A stretch of DNA of 64,000 bases from Humulus lupulus (taxonomy: Eukaryota; Streptophyta; Magnoliopsida; Rosales; Cannabaceae), in the NCBI RefSeq assembly GCF_963169125.1, contig NC_084795.1, positions 265,107,042-265,171,041 of the forward strand. Direction: 5' to 3'. Made by a program: the position numbers and the translations under genes. Below the pieces are notes generated by a model. That model was given only the letters and a program-made list of their open reading frames with translations. It was not told the DNA's origin and searched no databases. This document shows positions 11,251 through 23,346 of this stretch, in pieces (positions within the stretch are counted from its first letter, which is position 1; the number at the start of each line of letters is the position of its first letter).

Positions 11251-13575
11251 CTAATGCCTTAATTCCACTAATCCCATCTCCTTGATATGCTTATCAAATG
11301 TAGCTTCTAGTAGTGTCTTTGTAAATGGATCCGCAAGATTGTCTTCAGTTTCAATCTTCATAACCTTCACATCTCCCATGGCCACATATTCTCGAATAAT
11401 GTGATACTTCCTTTCTATATGCTTACTCCTCTTATGACTTCGAGGTTCTTTTGAGTTGGCTATCGCTCCTGTATTGTCACAAAACAACATAAGCGGTTTA
11501 TCCATTTCTGGAATAACACCAAGATCCAAATAGAACTTCTTTAGCCAGACTATTTCCTTATCTGCTTCTGACGCGGCTATGTACTCAGCCTCCATGGTGG
11601 AATCTGAGATTGCAGACTGTTTTACGCTTCTCCAAATCACAGATCCACCCCCAAGAGTAAACACCATTCCAGAAGTAGACTTTCTGTCATCGACATCAGT
11701 CTGAAAATCTGAATCGGTGTAGCCTACAGGGCTCAGAACATCACCCTTGTAGACTAACATATAATCCCTATTCCGTCTCAAATTCTTCAGGATATGCTTA
11801 ACTGCTATCCAATGTTCCGGTCCTGGGTTTGACTGATACCTGCTCACTACTCCCACTGCATAGCAGATATCTGGTCTAGTACACAACATGGCATACATCA
11901 GACTTCCAACTGCAGATGCGTAAGGAACTTTTCTCATTGCATCTTCCTCTTCAGGAGTCTGGGGAGACTGCTTCTTTAAAAGATGAATTCCATGGCGGGA
12001 CGGTAGACGCCCTTTCTTGGAATTTGTCATTGAGAAACGTTCAAGCACTTTATCAATGTAAGCTGCTTGAGATAGAGCTAAAAGTTTGTTCTTTCTATCC
12101 CTGATGATTTGGATACCTAGAACATAACTTGCTTCACCCAAATCCTTCATCGAGAATTGAGTGCTCAGCCAATTCTTCACATCTGATAATTTCTTAACAT
12201 TGTTTCCAATGAGTAAGATATCATCTACATAAAGAACCAGGAATATCACTATTTGATTTGCCTTCAGTTGGTAAACACAAGGCTCATCAATATTTTGCTC
12301 AAAGCCATAGGTTTTGATTATTTCATCAAACCTAAGATTCCAGGAACGAGAAGCTTGCTTAAGTCCACAGCTGGACCTATTCAACTTGCAAACTTTTCCT
12401 TCTTGTCCGAATACTTTAAATCCTTCTGGCTGATCCATATAAATGACTTCATCAAGCTTTCCATTAAGAAAAGTTGTCTTGACGTCCATTTGCCAAATCT
12501 CATAGTCGAGAGCGGCTGCTATGAATAGGAGGATGCGAATGGATTTGAGCATGGCTACCAGACTAAAAGTTTCCTCATAGTCCACGCCTTCTCTATGGGC
12601 ATAACCCTTTGCCACTAATCGAGCTTTATAAGACTCGATATTTCCATCAACGCCTCGTTTCTTCTTGTAGATCCACTTGCACCCAATGGCCCTAAAGTCA
12701 CTAGGTGCTTCCACAAGAACCCAGACAGAATTTGAGTACATGGACTCCATTTCATGTTTCATGGCTTCGAGCCATAGTTCCTTTTCAAGGCTAGCCATTG
12801 CCTGTTTGAAAGACAATGGATCATCATCACTAGTGTCACCAACAACCATATTGGTTTCACCATCCAAACCATAGAGAATTGGGTTCCTAGAAACCCTCCC
12901 ACTACGACGAGGCTCCGTGACTGTTTGCTCAGGAACAGTGGTACTTTCTTCATTTAAACCGACTTGCGTTGGTTGTACATGAAGAGTGGGAATTTCATCA
13001 TCAACTTGCGTTGATGACGATGGAACATTGGTTGGAGTCAATTCTTTAACCATCTCCTCTAAAACTACTTTGCTGCGAGGTTTAAAGTTCTGGACATAGT
13101 CATTTTCCAGAAAAGTAGCATTTTTAGAAGTAAACACTTTCTTTTCTGAATGACTATAGAAAATTCCACCCCGAGTACCTTTAGGATAGCCAACAAACAT
13201 GCAAACTTCAGTTCGCGGTTCTAGCTTTCCCTCCTTTTTCCTCAGGACGTGAGCGAGACACCCCCAGATTCTATAATGGCGTAAACTAGGTTCACGACCA
13301 TTCCAGCGTTCTAAAGGTGTTTTGGGGATTGATTTTGACGGCACGACATTGAAAATTTCATTCGCGGTTTCAATTGCATGTCCCCATAACGAAGTTGGTA
13401 GAGTTGAGTGACTAAGCATGCATCTAACCATTTCCAATAAAGTTCTGTTTCGGCGTTCCGCTACACCATTTTGTTGCGGAGTACCAGGGGCAGTAAGTTG
13501 TGATAAAATCCCAAGTTCAGTTAAATGGTCTTGGAACTGCATATCCAAATATTCTCCACCCCTATCAGATCGCAA
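11251..13575 (-). pseudogene. copia pol: integrase C-part, reverse transcriptase, RNase H
   Basis: A 774-aa open frame. It starts in the integrase core (SDRGGEYLD, then PQQNGVAERRNRTLLE with the catalytic Glu) and continues through the integrase C-terminal region (CMFVGYPKGTRGG). The reverse transcriptase follows (WIYKKKRGVDG, QMDVKTTFLNG, CGLKQASRSW, and the polymerase motif YVDDILL). Then comes RNase H (YTDSDFQTDVDDRKSTSG, STMEAEYIAASEADKE, IERKYHIIREY). The stop lies just before the polypurine tract. The frame is open, but its start is internal: the N-terminal half of integrase is in other frames upstream, so no complete polyprotein can be made. It acted in the cytoplasmic virus-like particle, with integration in the nucleus. 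Confidence 0.95.
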
Positions 13576-13690
13576 GATCTTAACCTTTTACCTAATTGGT
13601 TCTGAGCCATTGCTAGGAATTCCTGAAACTTTGAAAATGTTTCTGATTTCCTATGCATTAGGTAAAGACATGAGTATCTAGAGTAATCGT

Positions 13691-14413
13691 CTATGAAAGT
13701 GGAAAATACTCAAAACAACCCCTGGCTTGTATATTCAAAGGTCCACAAACATCTGAATGCACAAGACCAAGTGGTTCTTTGGCCCTATCACCCTTTGCAG
13801 AGAATGGATGCTTGGTCAGTTTGCCTTCTAGACAAGATTCATAGACAGGTAATTCACCTAAGGTGAGTTCCCTCAAAGGTCCATCCTTTGTAAGTCTTTG
13901 AATCCTATCATAGCCAATGTGACCTAGTCTCAAGTGCCATAAATACATCATATTATTGTTATCGGTCTTTTGACGTTTATTGGTCCTAGGTTTAGCTACT
14001 TTGAATAAATCATTGTTAAGAGCGAGGGGTTCGTTAGGTCGCAGATTATAAAGCTCGTTTTCCAAACATGCAATACACAATTGTGATCCATTAAAAGAAA
14101 TATATATATTAAAACTTGTGAAAGTCATAACAAATCGTTCTAATTGCAACATGGAAACTGAAATTAAATTTCTACTAAAATCCGGAATAAAAAATACATC
14201 TTTTAAAATTAAAAATTTATTTCCAAACTTCAGACGAGCTCTTCCTCTAGCTTGGACCGCAACGAACGCTCCGTTCCCAACTCTAAGCTTTAAGCCGCCT
14301 TTGCTCACTTCCTCCCACGATACAAGAAGCTGTAAAGAGTTACAAACATGGTTAGTAGTTCCAGAATCATTCATCCAAACAGATTTATCATTCTCTAAAA
14401 CACATGTTTCCAA
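13691..14413 (-). pseudogene. copia pol: protease, GAG-pre-integrase, integrase N-part
   Basis: A 240-residue frame with the aspartic protease motif region DSGTTNHVC near residue 17, the pre-integrase zinc-binding block (LWHLRLGHIGYDRIQRL and a nearby CLEGK), and the start of the integrase core with its first catalytic Asp (LVHSDVCGPL). The frame ends early at FEYFPLS. Recognisable integrase continues in other frames between 13690 and 13576, so at least two single-base indels separate this piece from the downstream RT ORF. It is on the same strand and in the order expected for copia. Confidence 0.92.
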
Positions 14414-14464
14414 GATAAATGAACTATAATCATTACCTTTGTTTTTCGCTGCTAGAAACTTAGG

Positions 14465-14506
14465 GAAATCTCGTTTCCAATGCCCATTCTCTTTGCAGTG
14501 AAAGCA
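14465..14506 (-). pseudogene. gag zinc knuckle with lost last cysteine
   Basis: The minus strand encodes CFHCKENGHWKRDF. The copia nucleocapsid knuckle is C-X2-C-X4-H-X4-C. The two Cys and the His are present, but the last Cys is Phe (TTC, one base from TGC). This would weaken RNA binding and fits a decaying copy. Confidence 0.75.
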
Positions 14507-14564
14507 CTTATCTTTACCTTTCTTGTTTTTCTTGTTCTTCCCCTTAGGCGTCTGTGCACTTGGT

Positions 14565-14569
14565 TGTGC
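14565..14569. repeat. left TSD (TGTGC) of solo LTR
   Basis: TGTGC at 14565-14569 is repeated at 16464-16468, exactly flanking the TG...CA ends of the inserted LTR. Confidence 0.92.
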
Positions 14570-15041
14570 TGTAATGACCCACTACTCTAGACTTTTGGAC
14601 CATTAACGAAACTATACATACAAAACCTTAATAGAACTTACATTTGCGAAAATACCATAATTTTATTAAGTAACTTGTAAAAATAAGAGTTACTTACAAA
14701 ATATCAAGAAGGATATGGGATCCCATTGTCTTAAAAACAAAACATAATTTAAAATAAAGAGTTACATAGAAAGTGCGGAAAAATTACATATAAACCCATA
14801 AAGAAAAGACTACATCCTCGAAATCGAACACTCGACTCCTTGAATCCATTCACCATCGATACACAATCCCAAGCATCCACGAACCTTACCGCCACTAAAG
14901 CTATTTTCCTGCACATAAAACAAAAAGGAATGAGCCTAATGCCCAGGAAGAAAAATCTAACACATACATCATGTACATAAATTTCATAATAAACATAAAG
15001 ACATATCATAACACTTATTACATACACATACTATAATGGCC

Positions 15042-15169
15042 ATTATTACTTGGGGTCCCATAGACTAAACAAGTCATATGCCCATGAGATTAGTGGGGTC
15101 CTACTAGCTAAGTAGGTCATATGCCCATAATCTATTTGGGGTCTTGCTAGTCATATGGGTCATATGCCC
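15042..15169. repeat. 43-bp tandem repeat, 3 units
   Basis: Three units of 42-43 bp, each ending in GTCATATGCCC or GTCATATGCCC-like sequence. The relative LTR at 26979-29004 has four units of the same repeat on the opposite strand. Confidence 0.85.
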
Positions 15170-15919
15170 AAGCCTACAAACATACACATTTCATAACATA
15201 TTTATAACATATTTCATAACATATCACATAAGATAACACAAGTATAAAACATATAGATTCTATCCTATTTTCCTTACCAAAGTTACCGGGATATGTGGAC
15301 AGTGTTGGGACTTTGGAACACTCCTAATAATCATTATGAAAAAGAGTGAGTCTAATGAAGAAAAAGAGATGAAAAGGAATGGGAAGACTAAACCATTGAA
15401 AAACATACTTACCAAAACTTATGTGCTCAAGAACTTAGATTTCCTAACCAAAATAAAGATTAAGGTTAGAGGCTGAGTAGAAGATTATGAGAACTTAAAA
15501 GAACAAATACAGAATTGAACTAGAGTTTTGGGTTACCTTGAAGACTTGTAAGACCAATCTACTCCTCAAACCGAAATACTCTAAAACCTTACTTCCCAAA
15601 GTGTTTGATAAGCTTATGAGGATCAAGCTTATGATTTCCCAAACCAGGTGTTTACACTCTCACACTCACTTAGCACTTGCAGCCTCTGAACTTAGAGCAA
15701 AAGATGAATAATGGCTGGGTACTAGGTCCTATTTATAGAGTTTAGGAATGAAAGGATCTTGATTTTACTTGAATAAAAATAATAGCTTTTTAGGTGAAAA
15801 TAATTTGAATAATCGTTCAGCAGAGGCTGAAGACTCGTTCAAAAAGATGTTGGACTTATCAAGAGGTTGAATGGCTGAATGGGAAATGATTTCAAAACAC
15901 TTCAAAACACACTGATGGA

Positions 15920-16025
15920 GGCGATATATCGCCTGGGCTAGTATGCCCGAGGCTGTCGTGCATCGTCTCGTGTTTTCCGTATCTACGTGCTGCGATATAT
16001 CGCCCCCTATAGCTGCGATATATCG
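15920..16025. repeat. three GCGATATATCGC palindromes
   Basis: GGCGATATATCGCC (15920-15933), GCGATATATCGC (15992-16003) and CGATATATCG (16016-16025) lie within 106 bp of solo LTR family B copy 1. They are absent from the corresponding part of copy 2. Confidence 0.85.
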
Positions 16026-16463
16026 GCACACGCTGATTAATTAAACACGAAATTACACATTTTTAGCTAAGTTTGAATGGAGTAAACAGCCTTGACTAAG
16101 CCCTCAACGTTTTCAAAGCTGCTGACTGACCTTATAGCATTCAAACTTTTACCCTTATTAAATTTAATCCTCAAAATACTTAATCCTTAATCACCCATTC
16201 ATAACATGTGCTTAAAATCCTATTGGTCCTCATCTAAACCTTATAGTATAATAAATATTATCCTTAATATCAGTCATATAATCAAACCTTAGGTTAAACT
16301 TAATATTCTTAAACTATAGGTTGAACTTAGAAAATCTATAAGTACTACTATGAGTGTCCAAATAATTCCCGGTCTGAACCAAAAATCCACAGTTACAAAG
16401 ATAATACTATACATACTATAATACTACTAAATAATTAGCTAAGTAAAGTTCTTGGACTCTACA

Positions 16464-16657
16464 TGTGCACTCGTCTTTGCAGCCTTTGCAGGCTTGGGGT
16501 TGTTTATTTGTCCACATTTCCTCTTATTTCCAGCTTTCGAAGACGAAGCTTGGTTAGCTTCAGCCTTAGCTAGATGTGCAGTAACATCAGTAGTCTTATT
16601 TTCACCTCCTTTACTAGGTCCACCCATGACAGGTTCAATAATCTGAAGCTCGTTCAT
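16464..16657 (-). pseudogene. copia gag C-terminal remnant
   Basis: The minus strand encodes a Lys/Ala-rich segment (SSSKAGNKRKCGQINNPKPAKAAKTSA). It would continue through the TGTGC target site into the zinc-knuckle part on the other side of the solo LTR. Only the basic linker is recognisable; the core capsid part of gag was not identified. Confidence 0.6.
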
Positions 16658-16693
16658 GAGCTACGTCATACCATAGTTGAGTTGAGCACGAAC

Positions 16694-16822
16694 GTGCAGA
16701 CACGGTGCCATCTGAGAATTTACAGTGCCATCATGAACGTGCAGAGACGGTGCTATCCAAGCATTTACGGTACCATCACGAGCATTGACGGTGCCATCAC
16801 TAACGTGCAGACACGGTGCTCG
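16694..16822. repeat. 45-bp tandem repeat in gag-side region
   Basis: Two full 45-bp units (16694-16738, 16739-16783), a 21-bp partial unit and the start of another (from 16805). Because 45 is a multiple of three, the minus-strand frame repeats a 15-residue block containing APCLHV and DGTVN. Confidence 0.8.
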
Positions 16823-18988
16823 TTCTGGGGATTCCTCAATCATGACGAATTCAGAGTTGCACCAATCAACTCTATGTTGATATTTTGCTTCCAATTAAGG
16901 AAGTTTTCTCCAGTGAGTTTCTCCATCAAAAGTTGAGAAAGGATGGGAGTAGGCACAGACACTACTTAACTTAAAACTACAAATTACCAATAAAATAGAA
17001 ATCAATCACATTTGCTCAATAAAACTTCTATTCACACAAATTTCAAGAAACAGCACAACATAAACCAAAAATATGTAAGATATGAGAAAAAATACCAAAA
17101 ACAATCATATCTCTATTTCTTTAGGTTTTTAACTAATCTATGATATCCTTGTCCCGGTTGGCGAGAGTCAAAAATACCACTAGTTAAATAGAGTTGTAAA
17201 CTCATTTAATAATGGACACCATTATTAACAACCTACTATTTGATCAAAATAAGAAAACAAAATCTCTTATTTTATGAGCTAGACCCACGGTTTCAATAAT
17301 CATAGATTTAGTCCTAGTAGTCACCGTAGGGGTGAGTCTAGTAGAATTTGACCTATAATTATCTATCTTTCGAAATCTAACCTTGTCAAAATAACTAATG
17401 AACACCTTCCGTAGGGGGATGAATCAAAGCGCCTCGAGGCCCCATTAAGCTATTGACTATGTTAAACCAACGGTGGAGATCGAATAAAATTCTTAAAATA
17501 AGCTCATTATAAAATTAAAATTAGTATTTTTATTATTTATTTTTAGAAAATTAATGACTATGGCTTTCAAAAAAAAATTAAACAGATTAAAATTTTTTAA
17601 AACCAAAGTCCTATAATTTCTTATTAATTCTAAAGTGTCACATTGAAACAAATTCAATTAATTTAGAATTAATTTGTTGCTAATCAATATTTAGGTTTAA
17701 CTAATATAATGAACCTATACAATTAAGTCCAACTCAGGTAAATGGGCATTAACAATTGGGCTTGTATGGAGGAGGGCTGGGTCCAGTATGTCGTTCCCAC
17801 TACAAATGCCCCCTATCTTCCATACAAGGTCCAAAAGACAGGAATTTAAACCTTGGTTTTATTAATTGTTATTAATTGATTAGGCCCATTATAGTCATGC
17901 AAAGCAAATGGGCCTTCACAAGTGGAATCACCCACAAGAGAGGAATTTAAATTTTACATTTTCTAATGGGCCCAAATAAAACCTATCATTTTATGAATAT
18001 TTTATTTGGCAAAATACCATATATCTAACAAACATATGGGCCACTATATGCATCTAAGCTCAATTGCAAAAATTCCACATATAGCGCAAACAGACATGTT
18101 ATAATTGGATGGGCCTAATCATGTTACTATATGAGCAATTCTATGAATTTATGCAAAAATGCCACAATTTATTTCATTTGCAAAAATACCATAATTAATT
18201 ATCTAGAATTTATCAAAAAAAATTCAAATTAATTAAATTTTTACAAAAAATAAGTCAATTTAAATGAAATTTATCAACAATTAACAATAGTTAATTTAAA
18301 TTTCATTTATCAACAATCAACTTGGTTTTAGGTTAATTTTAAATAACATTTATCAACAATTAACCAAAGTTAATTTAAATCACATTTATTAAAAAAAAAA
18401 TTTGTTAATTGGCTGAAAAAAAATTGATATTTTTCAAAATTTAACCAATTTTATATTTTAAAATCAATATCTTAACTATTTTCCAAAATATCTTGTGTTG
18501 TTATAACTATTAGCTAATATTTTAACCATTAAAAAATAAATAAAATATAAATAGTCATAACAACCCTAAAATATCTCAAAATAGTTAAACAAATTCAAAT
18601 ATCCATAAAAATATCTAACTAACAATGTTCAAATTTCAAATAATTTAAATATTAACAACTATAGAATAAAAAGATATTTATATTTTCAAATAAAGATTTA
18701 ATAAAAATATCAAGAATTTAAATGAAAATATCTTAAATATCTGATATCATAATTCTAATATTTTAATATATTAAAAGATTTAAAATTAAGTTGTTATTCT
18801 ATTTTTAAATTTGAATTTGAATCTTTGTAGAAAATATCTAATTATTTAAATCTAAACTAACAAAAATATCTTATTTAAAAAAACAATGTTAAATGATAAA
18901 AAAAAAAGATATTTTTGGTTTTGATTATAAATAATAAATTTCAATAATTTTAATTTTTATTAATTTAAAAAAAAATAAAAAAAAGGAT

Positions 18989-19014
18989 GAACAGTACCGT
19001 ATCGGGTACTGTTC
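18989..19014. repeat. 10-bp-stem hairpin
   Basis: GAACAGTACC, a six-base loop, then GGTACTGTTC, a perfect inverted repeat. It stands between an AT-rich leader and a GC-rich island on the 5' side of the copia transcript. Confidence 0.7.
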
Positions 19015-19059
19015 ATTGGCTGGGCTGCAGTGGTGTGCTTGGGCAGCACAGGAGGCTGC

Positions 19060-19155
19060 CGAGGGACGCGCGCGTGATGCGCGCAGGGCGCGCGCGCGGA
19101 GAGGCACGGTGCGCGCGCGCGTGCGGAGAGGCACGGTGCGCGTGCGCGCGCGCAT
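19060..19155. repeat. GC-rich alternating CG island
   Basis: Repeated runs of alternating G/C (such as GCGCGCGCG and GTGCGCGTGCGCGCGC) with a duplicated GGAGAGGCACGGTGCG unit, in otherwise AT-rich DNA. It is CpG-dense and self-complementary. Confidence 0.75.
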
Positions 19156-19424
19156 GGCAGCCAGTGCAAATTTTTCCAAATAAATTTTTAGAGCAATTTT
19201 TCAAACCAAAACCATTTTCTAATTAATTTTTAACATGTTTTACACAAAATAAAGCATATATAAAAATTAATAGCATAGAAAACACAACAAAATAACCTAA
19301 AAATTGCTAAAATTCACATCAAATCAATATGCTTCATAAAAACATGAAAACCATCCAATTATTCAAACATATCAAATAATCTAATTTTAAACATGTTCAT
19401 GCATGAAAATAAAGATTCCCAAAG

Positions 19425-19436
19425 GCTCTGAGGCCA
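19425..19436 (-). other. primer binding site, tRNA-iMet type
   Basis: Minus strand TGGCCTCAGAGC, two bases after the end of the 5' LTR. The usual plant copia site is TGGTATCAGAGC, complementary to the 3' end of initiator tRNA-Met; ten of twelve bases match. Confidence 0.85.
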
Positions 19437-19438
19437 GT

Positions 19439-21289
19439 TGTTGGAAAAAGCTTATACAGGATCTTTATTTATTTTCATGTATATCTAATATTAAACAAAT
19501 TAATACGAGATAGCCTAAAACATGTTTCTAAAATTGAATTCAAAGAGAAACAAAAAATAGAATACTTACAGTATACGCAGCGGAATTAAAGAGTCCTTCC
19601 TTCAATTTCTCTAACTCTTGTATCCTCTCTGTCGCAGAGTATTATCAAGAAACTGAACCAATCTTCTATTTTCTTCACAATCTTCCAATGTATCCTTAGA
19701 ACCACCTAGACTAGTGTGGGAAATTCTCAACACATGAGATAGATATAGAGAGAAGAAGAGAAAATAACAAAGTGGCTTAGAAAATGACTTATGTTTAGAG
19801 AGAATCTAAAACTATCAGAAAATCTCACTTGTGACTTATCAAACTCCTTTTTTTTTTTACTTCTCTATAAGCTTATAGACTCAATTAGGTCATTTAATTT
19901 AATTAAAAAATCAATAAAATAATAGCTATTTTGAAGCCCTTGGTCGAAATTATCATGGACTATAGGCCCGTGAAATTTCCCATTTGATTATAAACCCATT
20001 GGACTTAAAATCAAGGCATGTATTATTTTCTATTGATTTAATTAATTAAATAATTATTTAAATCATTTATCAAATTAATTATTTATAATTTGAACATTCA
20101 TTTAAACTTATTTATTAATTTAGATACCAATTTATCTTAATTAATAAATCTGCCATAATTTCTCTTTTCTTCTCAAAATTACACAACTCTGTGAAACTAT
20201 CCAAAATTGACCTGGTCAACTTTGATAATTCTAATTGATGATTAAATCAATTAATTGAGACTATCTAGATGATTTTATCCAAGGTAAAATGGGGACCATG
20301 GGCCTATGAAATCAAGCTCCAATAAGTTATCATAAATCTAACAAATAAATTTACTAACTTATTAATTCCTCGTGACTCCACTATAGACTTGGAATTACAC
20401 TCTTGAATTCATAGAACGCTCTATAACAAATATAGATGCGCTATTAATTATCCATTGTTACAACCATAATTGTCACTCAATCCTTTATAGACGGTCTACA
20501 ATGAGATAGGACTAAAATATCGTTTTACCCCTCATTGTATTTTATCCTTAAAACACTTAGTTCCTTGTAAATGATATTTCAGTAAACTAATTTAATTACT
20601 GAAATGAGATCTCTATCATTTAACACCTTGAACCAAACTAAAAGGAAACCATCATTTCACTTCTTCATCAGAAGCTATAGATGTTCATATCTATGATTAA
20701 CACTCCCACTCAATTATACTACCGAGTTCCCAAGATGTAAGTATGGGCTAGTCCGTAGGGTAAGCTGGTAACGAACAAGTCAAAGAACTCAAATAATACA
20801 ATCAATTAGAATACTAACCACTCAGAATTGAGATTGAATTGACCTATGGTCAACTATATGATATGACTAGAATAGATAATAACGGTATGTTTACTTATCT
20901 TATCAACTGTCAATATCGGTCCTGTCTGATGTAACAAATACATCCGATCTTATCTACTTTGCTAATGTTATGGAAAGAACATAACACTATAATGTGTAAG
21001 TAGATCACATCGTAGATTGGCAAGTCAGTGTAAATCCGGTGCACTGACTAATCTTAGGACTAACTTATTTTGAACATATAATCATATTTATATTCCACTG
21101 CGATTACGTCACTATAAATAAGATTAGCTATATGCTCGGGATTTAATAGAAGTTTATATTAAACAAATAATCATGAAAATAAAACATGTGAGCAAAGTGA
21201 TTGACCAAGTCAAAAAATGATTTCTATTCTTTTATTGATAATAAAATGAGATTACAAAGAATTTGAGTTTTAATTAGGGCATAAAACCC
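19439..21289 (-). repeat. copia 5' LTR
   Basis: 1851 bp, closely matching 9365-11226. Two differences matter. Seven bases are deleted where the other LTR has TATAAAAGG, and the terminal CAACA at the right end is missing. As this is the promoter LTR, the first loss probably silences transcription. Confidence 0.93.
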
Positions 21290-21415
21290 GAGCGTCTCCA
21301 ACCAGCCGCATATGGTCCTGGTACTGGTGCTTATAAGGAGAATGGGGTGACCGCTGAACAAATTACTATGGCACTGCGCCGCTCCCCAAGACTACTCTCC
21401 CGTAAGTCAGGTTAG
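21290..21415 (+). pseudogene. 3' coding part of the gene interrupted at 9364
   Basis: Immediately after the copia LTR an open frame reads GAG CGT CTC CAA and runs 41 codons to TAG. The segment is GC-rich and coding-like, ending in a basic tail (RRSPRLLSRKSG). It begins with the same GAG codon at which the upstream frame (…SDICE) stops before the element. This supports one gene split by the insertion. A strong splice-donor-like CCCGTAAGT occurs 12 bases before the stop, so the original gene might also have spliced here. Confidence 0.6.
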
Positions 21416-23346
21416 TGTTGCACTTCAAAACCTAGGGAAGTACCTTTTGGGTTGTTTTGTTTTACTGCATTCTGTGTATACAAAAACATCGGACTTATCC
21501 TAATATGAATTAGTGGTTAATGCCTCTATATGCGTAGTGATTCGGACTCAAATAGCACGACTTTTGTATGGTTGATGTTTCCGACTCCAATAGGAGGACT
21601 TTTGTATGCGTAGCATCATACAATCTTCTTAATCTTACAATGAACATCTACATGTTTATTTTAGTTGTACCGTTTGCTTTGATAGCTTTTAATCGTACAA
21701 GTTTAAAACACATGTCAATGTTGATTGTTCGCTAATAGGTGCTACAATCTGCTCTTAGTTCCTATTTCGTCTAATATGGCCAATTAACTATGATTGGAAC
21801 CTTTTAATTGAGTTCGCACAATCTAACCCTAGAAAAAAATGGAATAACCACTATGTGTTGCTATCCGTTATGAAATTAAATGAATTATTCCAACATTCAT
21901 CAAAACGATTTTGGTTTATAATTTTCCCTTTCATATAATTTTCGAACGAAATTAAATGAATTATCCCAAGGTAGGTGGTGTAACGTATATATTGAATGCT
22001 TGTATGATTTTTAGTTAATACCATTCCGTGTATTAAATTTAATTACGATTTACACTATAATTATCTACACAATAATTATCAATTTGTTAGATAAACTTTA
22101 ATATATCGAAATGTTAGTATTATAAAATATAAATAACAAACATTTATTTTCCATTTAGTTATACCTTTTATGTTTTACTTAAAATACAAATCTCTTACAT
22201 ACAATGTCAGTAATACAATCAATTTAAACCTATTTTATTGCCTTACTTAGTTTGGTTTTATTTCTTAAAATCACTAGTTTATTGAAAAATGGCCAATTCC
22301 ACAATTCAAAATGGAAATTGCATTACATGAATTTAAAATTAAATAGTTTATTTTTTAGGAGAACTCCATAAACAATATTTGTATATCTACTCCATTATTC
22401 ATAATTATTGATTTATCTGGATACTATTTTGTTTTTTTATATATATTTTTATCGATTGTTATTTTGGTTTTTTTTATATATATATTTTATGAATTATTAT
22501 TTTAGGCCAACCAAATGGTATCAAATATCATTTCTTTCAAAATTATTGTTATTCTACTTGTTAACTCACTTTTCATAGTAGTATACTAGTACATAATTAA
22601 TAAATATGATATTAAATAAGTTTCTGTTCTACTAATGGGTATCTACAATTAAACTATGGAAAACACCAAAAACATAGAACATTATTCGGCAACTTGGATT
22701 ATGCAATTAATCCATCTAAAGTGAATAATTTTTATTTTTGGTTATTTATTTTATTTTCATAGTTTTAACAAAAAATCTATTGAATGATTAAAATAACCCT
22801 ACCCCTACCCCTATTCCAATATAAATAAATTTTATCATATTACATTAAAGTTTTCCTAATGACTCCCCATTGTATATATTTTTAATCCACAATTTTGACA
22901 TCACTCATTTACAAATTTCACAGCCATAAAGTAATAATCTGAAGATCAGGATTTTCCACAGGAATAATTAATTTAGTAAAATGTATAAGCACAATGGTCT
23001 TCTAATCCAATCTACAATTAAATCAGTTGGCACGCACTAATTTACTAATTAATGAATTATTTGTTAAGCATCACTGAATGTAATCGAACTTACGATCCCT
23101 ATAGTTGGATATTATATAAAGATTTGATATCCCTTTTTTCGAGTATGATCCAAAAGGGTATATGTTTGAACTTATTACTGAACTTATTCCTATTAAGAGG
23201 TAATACATAAGCTTCTCTAGTGTTGTCACCAATCACCCCATATCTTTAAGGATACTTTCAAATTATTACATTGACTCTGTCGGTTTAGTCGATCTTTATC
23301 TGAAAACATATCCTGCACATGTCACTCTTCAAACAGATTTAACTTA
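21416..23346. other. AT-rich intergenic region
   Basis: No gene or clear mobile element recognised over about 1.9 kb. Confidence 0.5.

Larger units (their letters stand above)
14570..16463 (-). mobile_element. solo LTR inserted in copia gag (family B, copy 1)
   Basis: 1894 bp, from TGTAATGACCC to GGACTCTACA, with a perfect TGTGC duplication. It has no internal region. It lies in the opposite direction to its relative at 26979-29004, with which it shares both ends and a 43-bp tandem repeat. It inserted after the copia element, so it is younger than that insertion. It carries a cluster of GCGATATATCGC palindromes. Confidence 0.93.
16895..19424 (-). other. long non-coding leader of the copia element
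   Basis: About 2.5 kb between the gag remnant and the primer site, very AT-rich from 17500 to 18980. No gag capsid ORF is visible. It may be a long untranslated leader with deleted or replaced gag, or hold an unrecognised insertion. It has a GC-rich island near the 5' LTR. Confidence 0.5.
9365..21289 (-). mobile_element. Ty1/copia LTR retrotransposon, 11.9 kb, defective
   Basis: Read on the minus strand the order is 5' LTR (21289-19439), primer site, long leader, gag remnant, zinc knuckle, protease, integrase, reverse transcriptase, RNase H, polypurine tract and 3' LTR (11226-9365). Integrase before RT identifies the copia order. The two LTRs are very similar over about 1.85 kb, so insertion is not ancient. 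The element is dead: gag is largely missing, pol has two frame disruptions near 13.6-13.7 kb, and a foreign solo LTR splits gag. The last five bases (CAACA on the plus strand) of the right LTR are missing, so a clean TSD is not visible; GAG occurs on both flanks. Confidence 0.93.

Noticed and set aside
18925..19226. Arg/Ala-rich ORFs on both strands
   Set aside because: Produced by the alternating CG island; overlapping in all frames.
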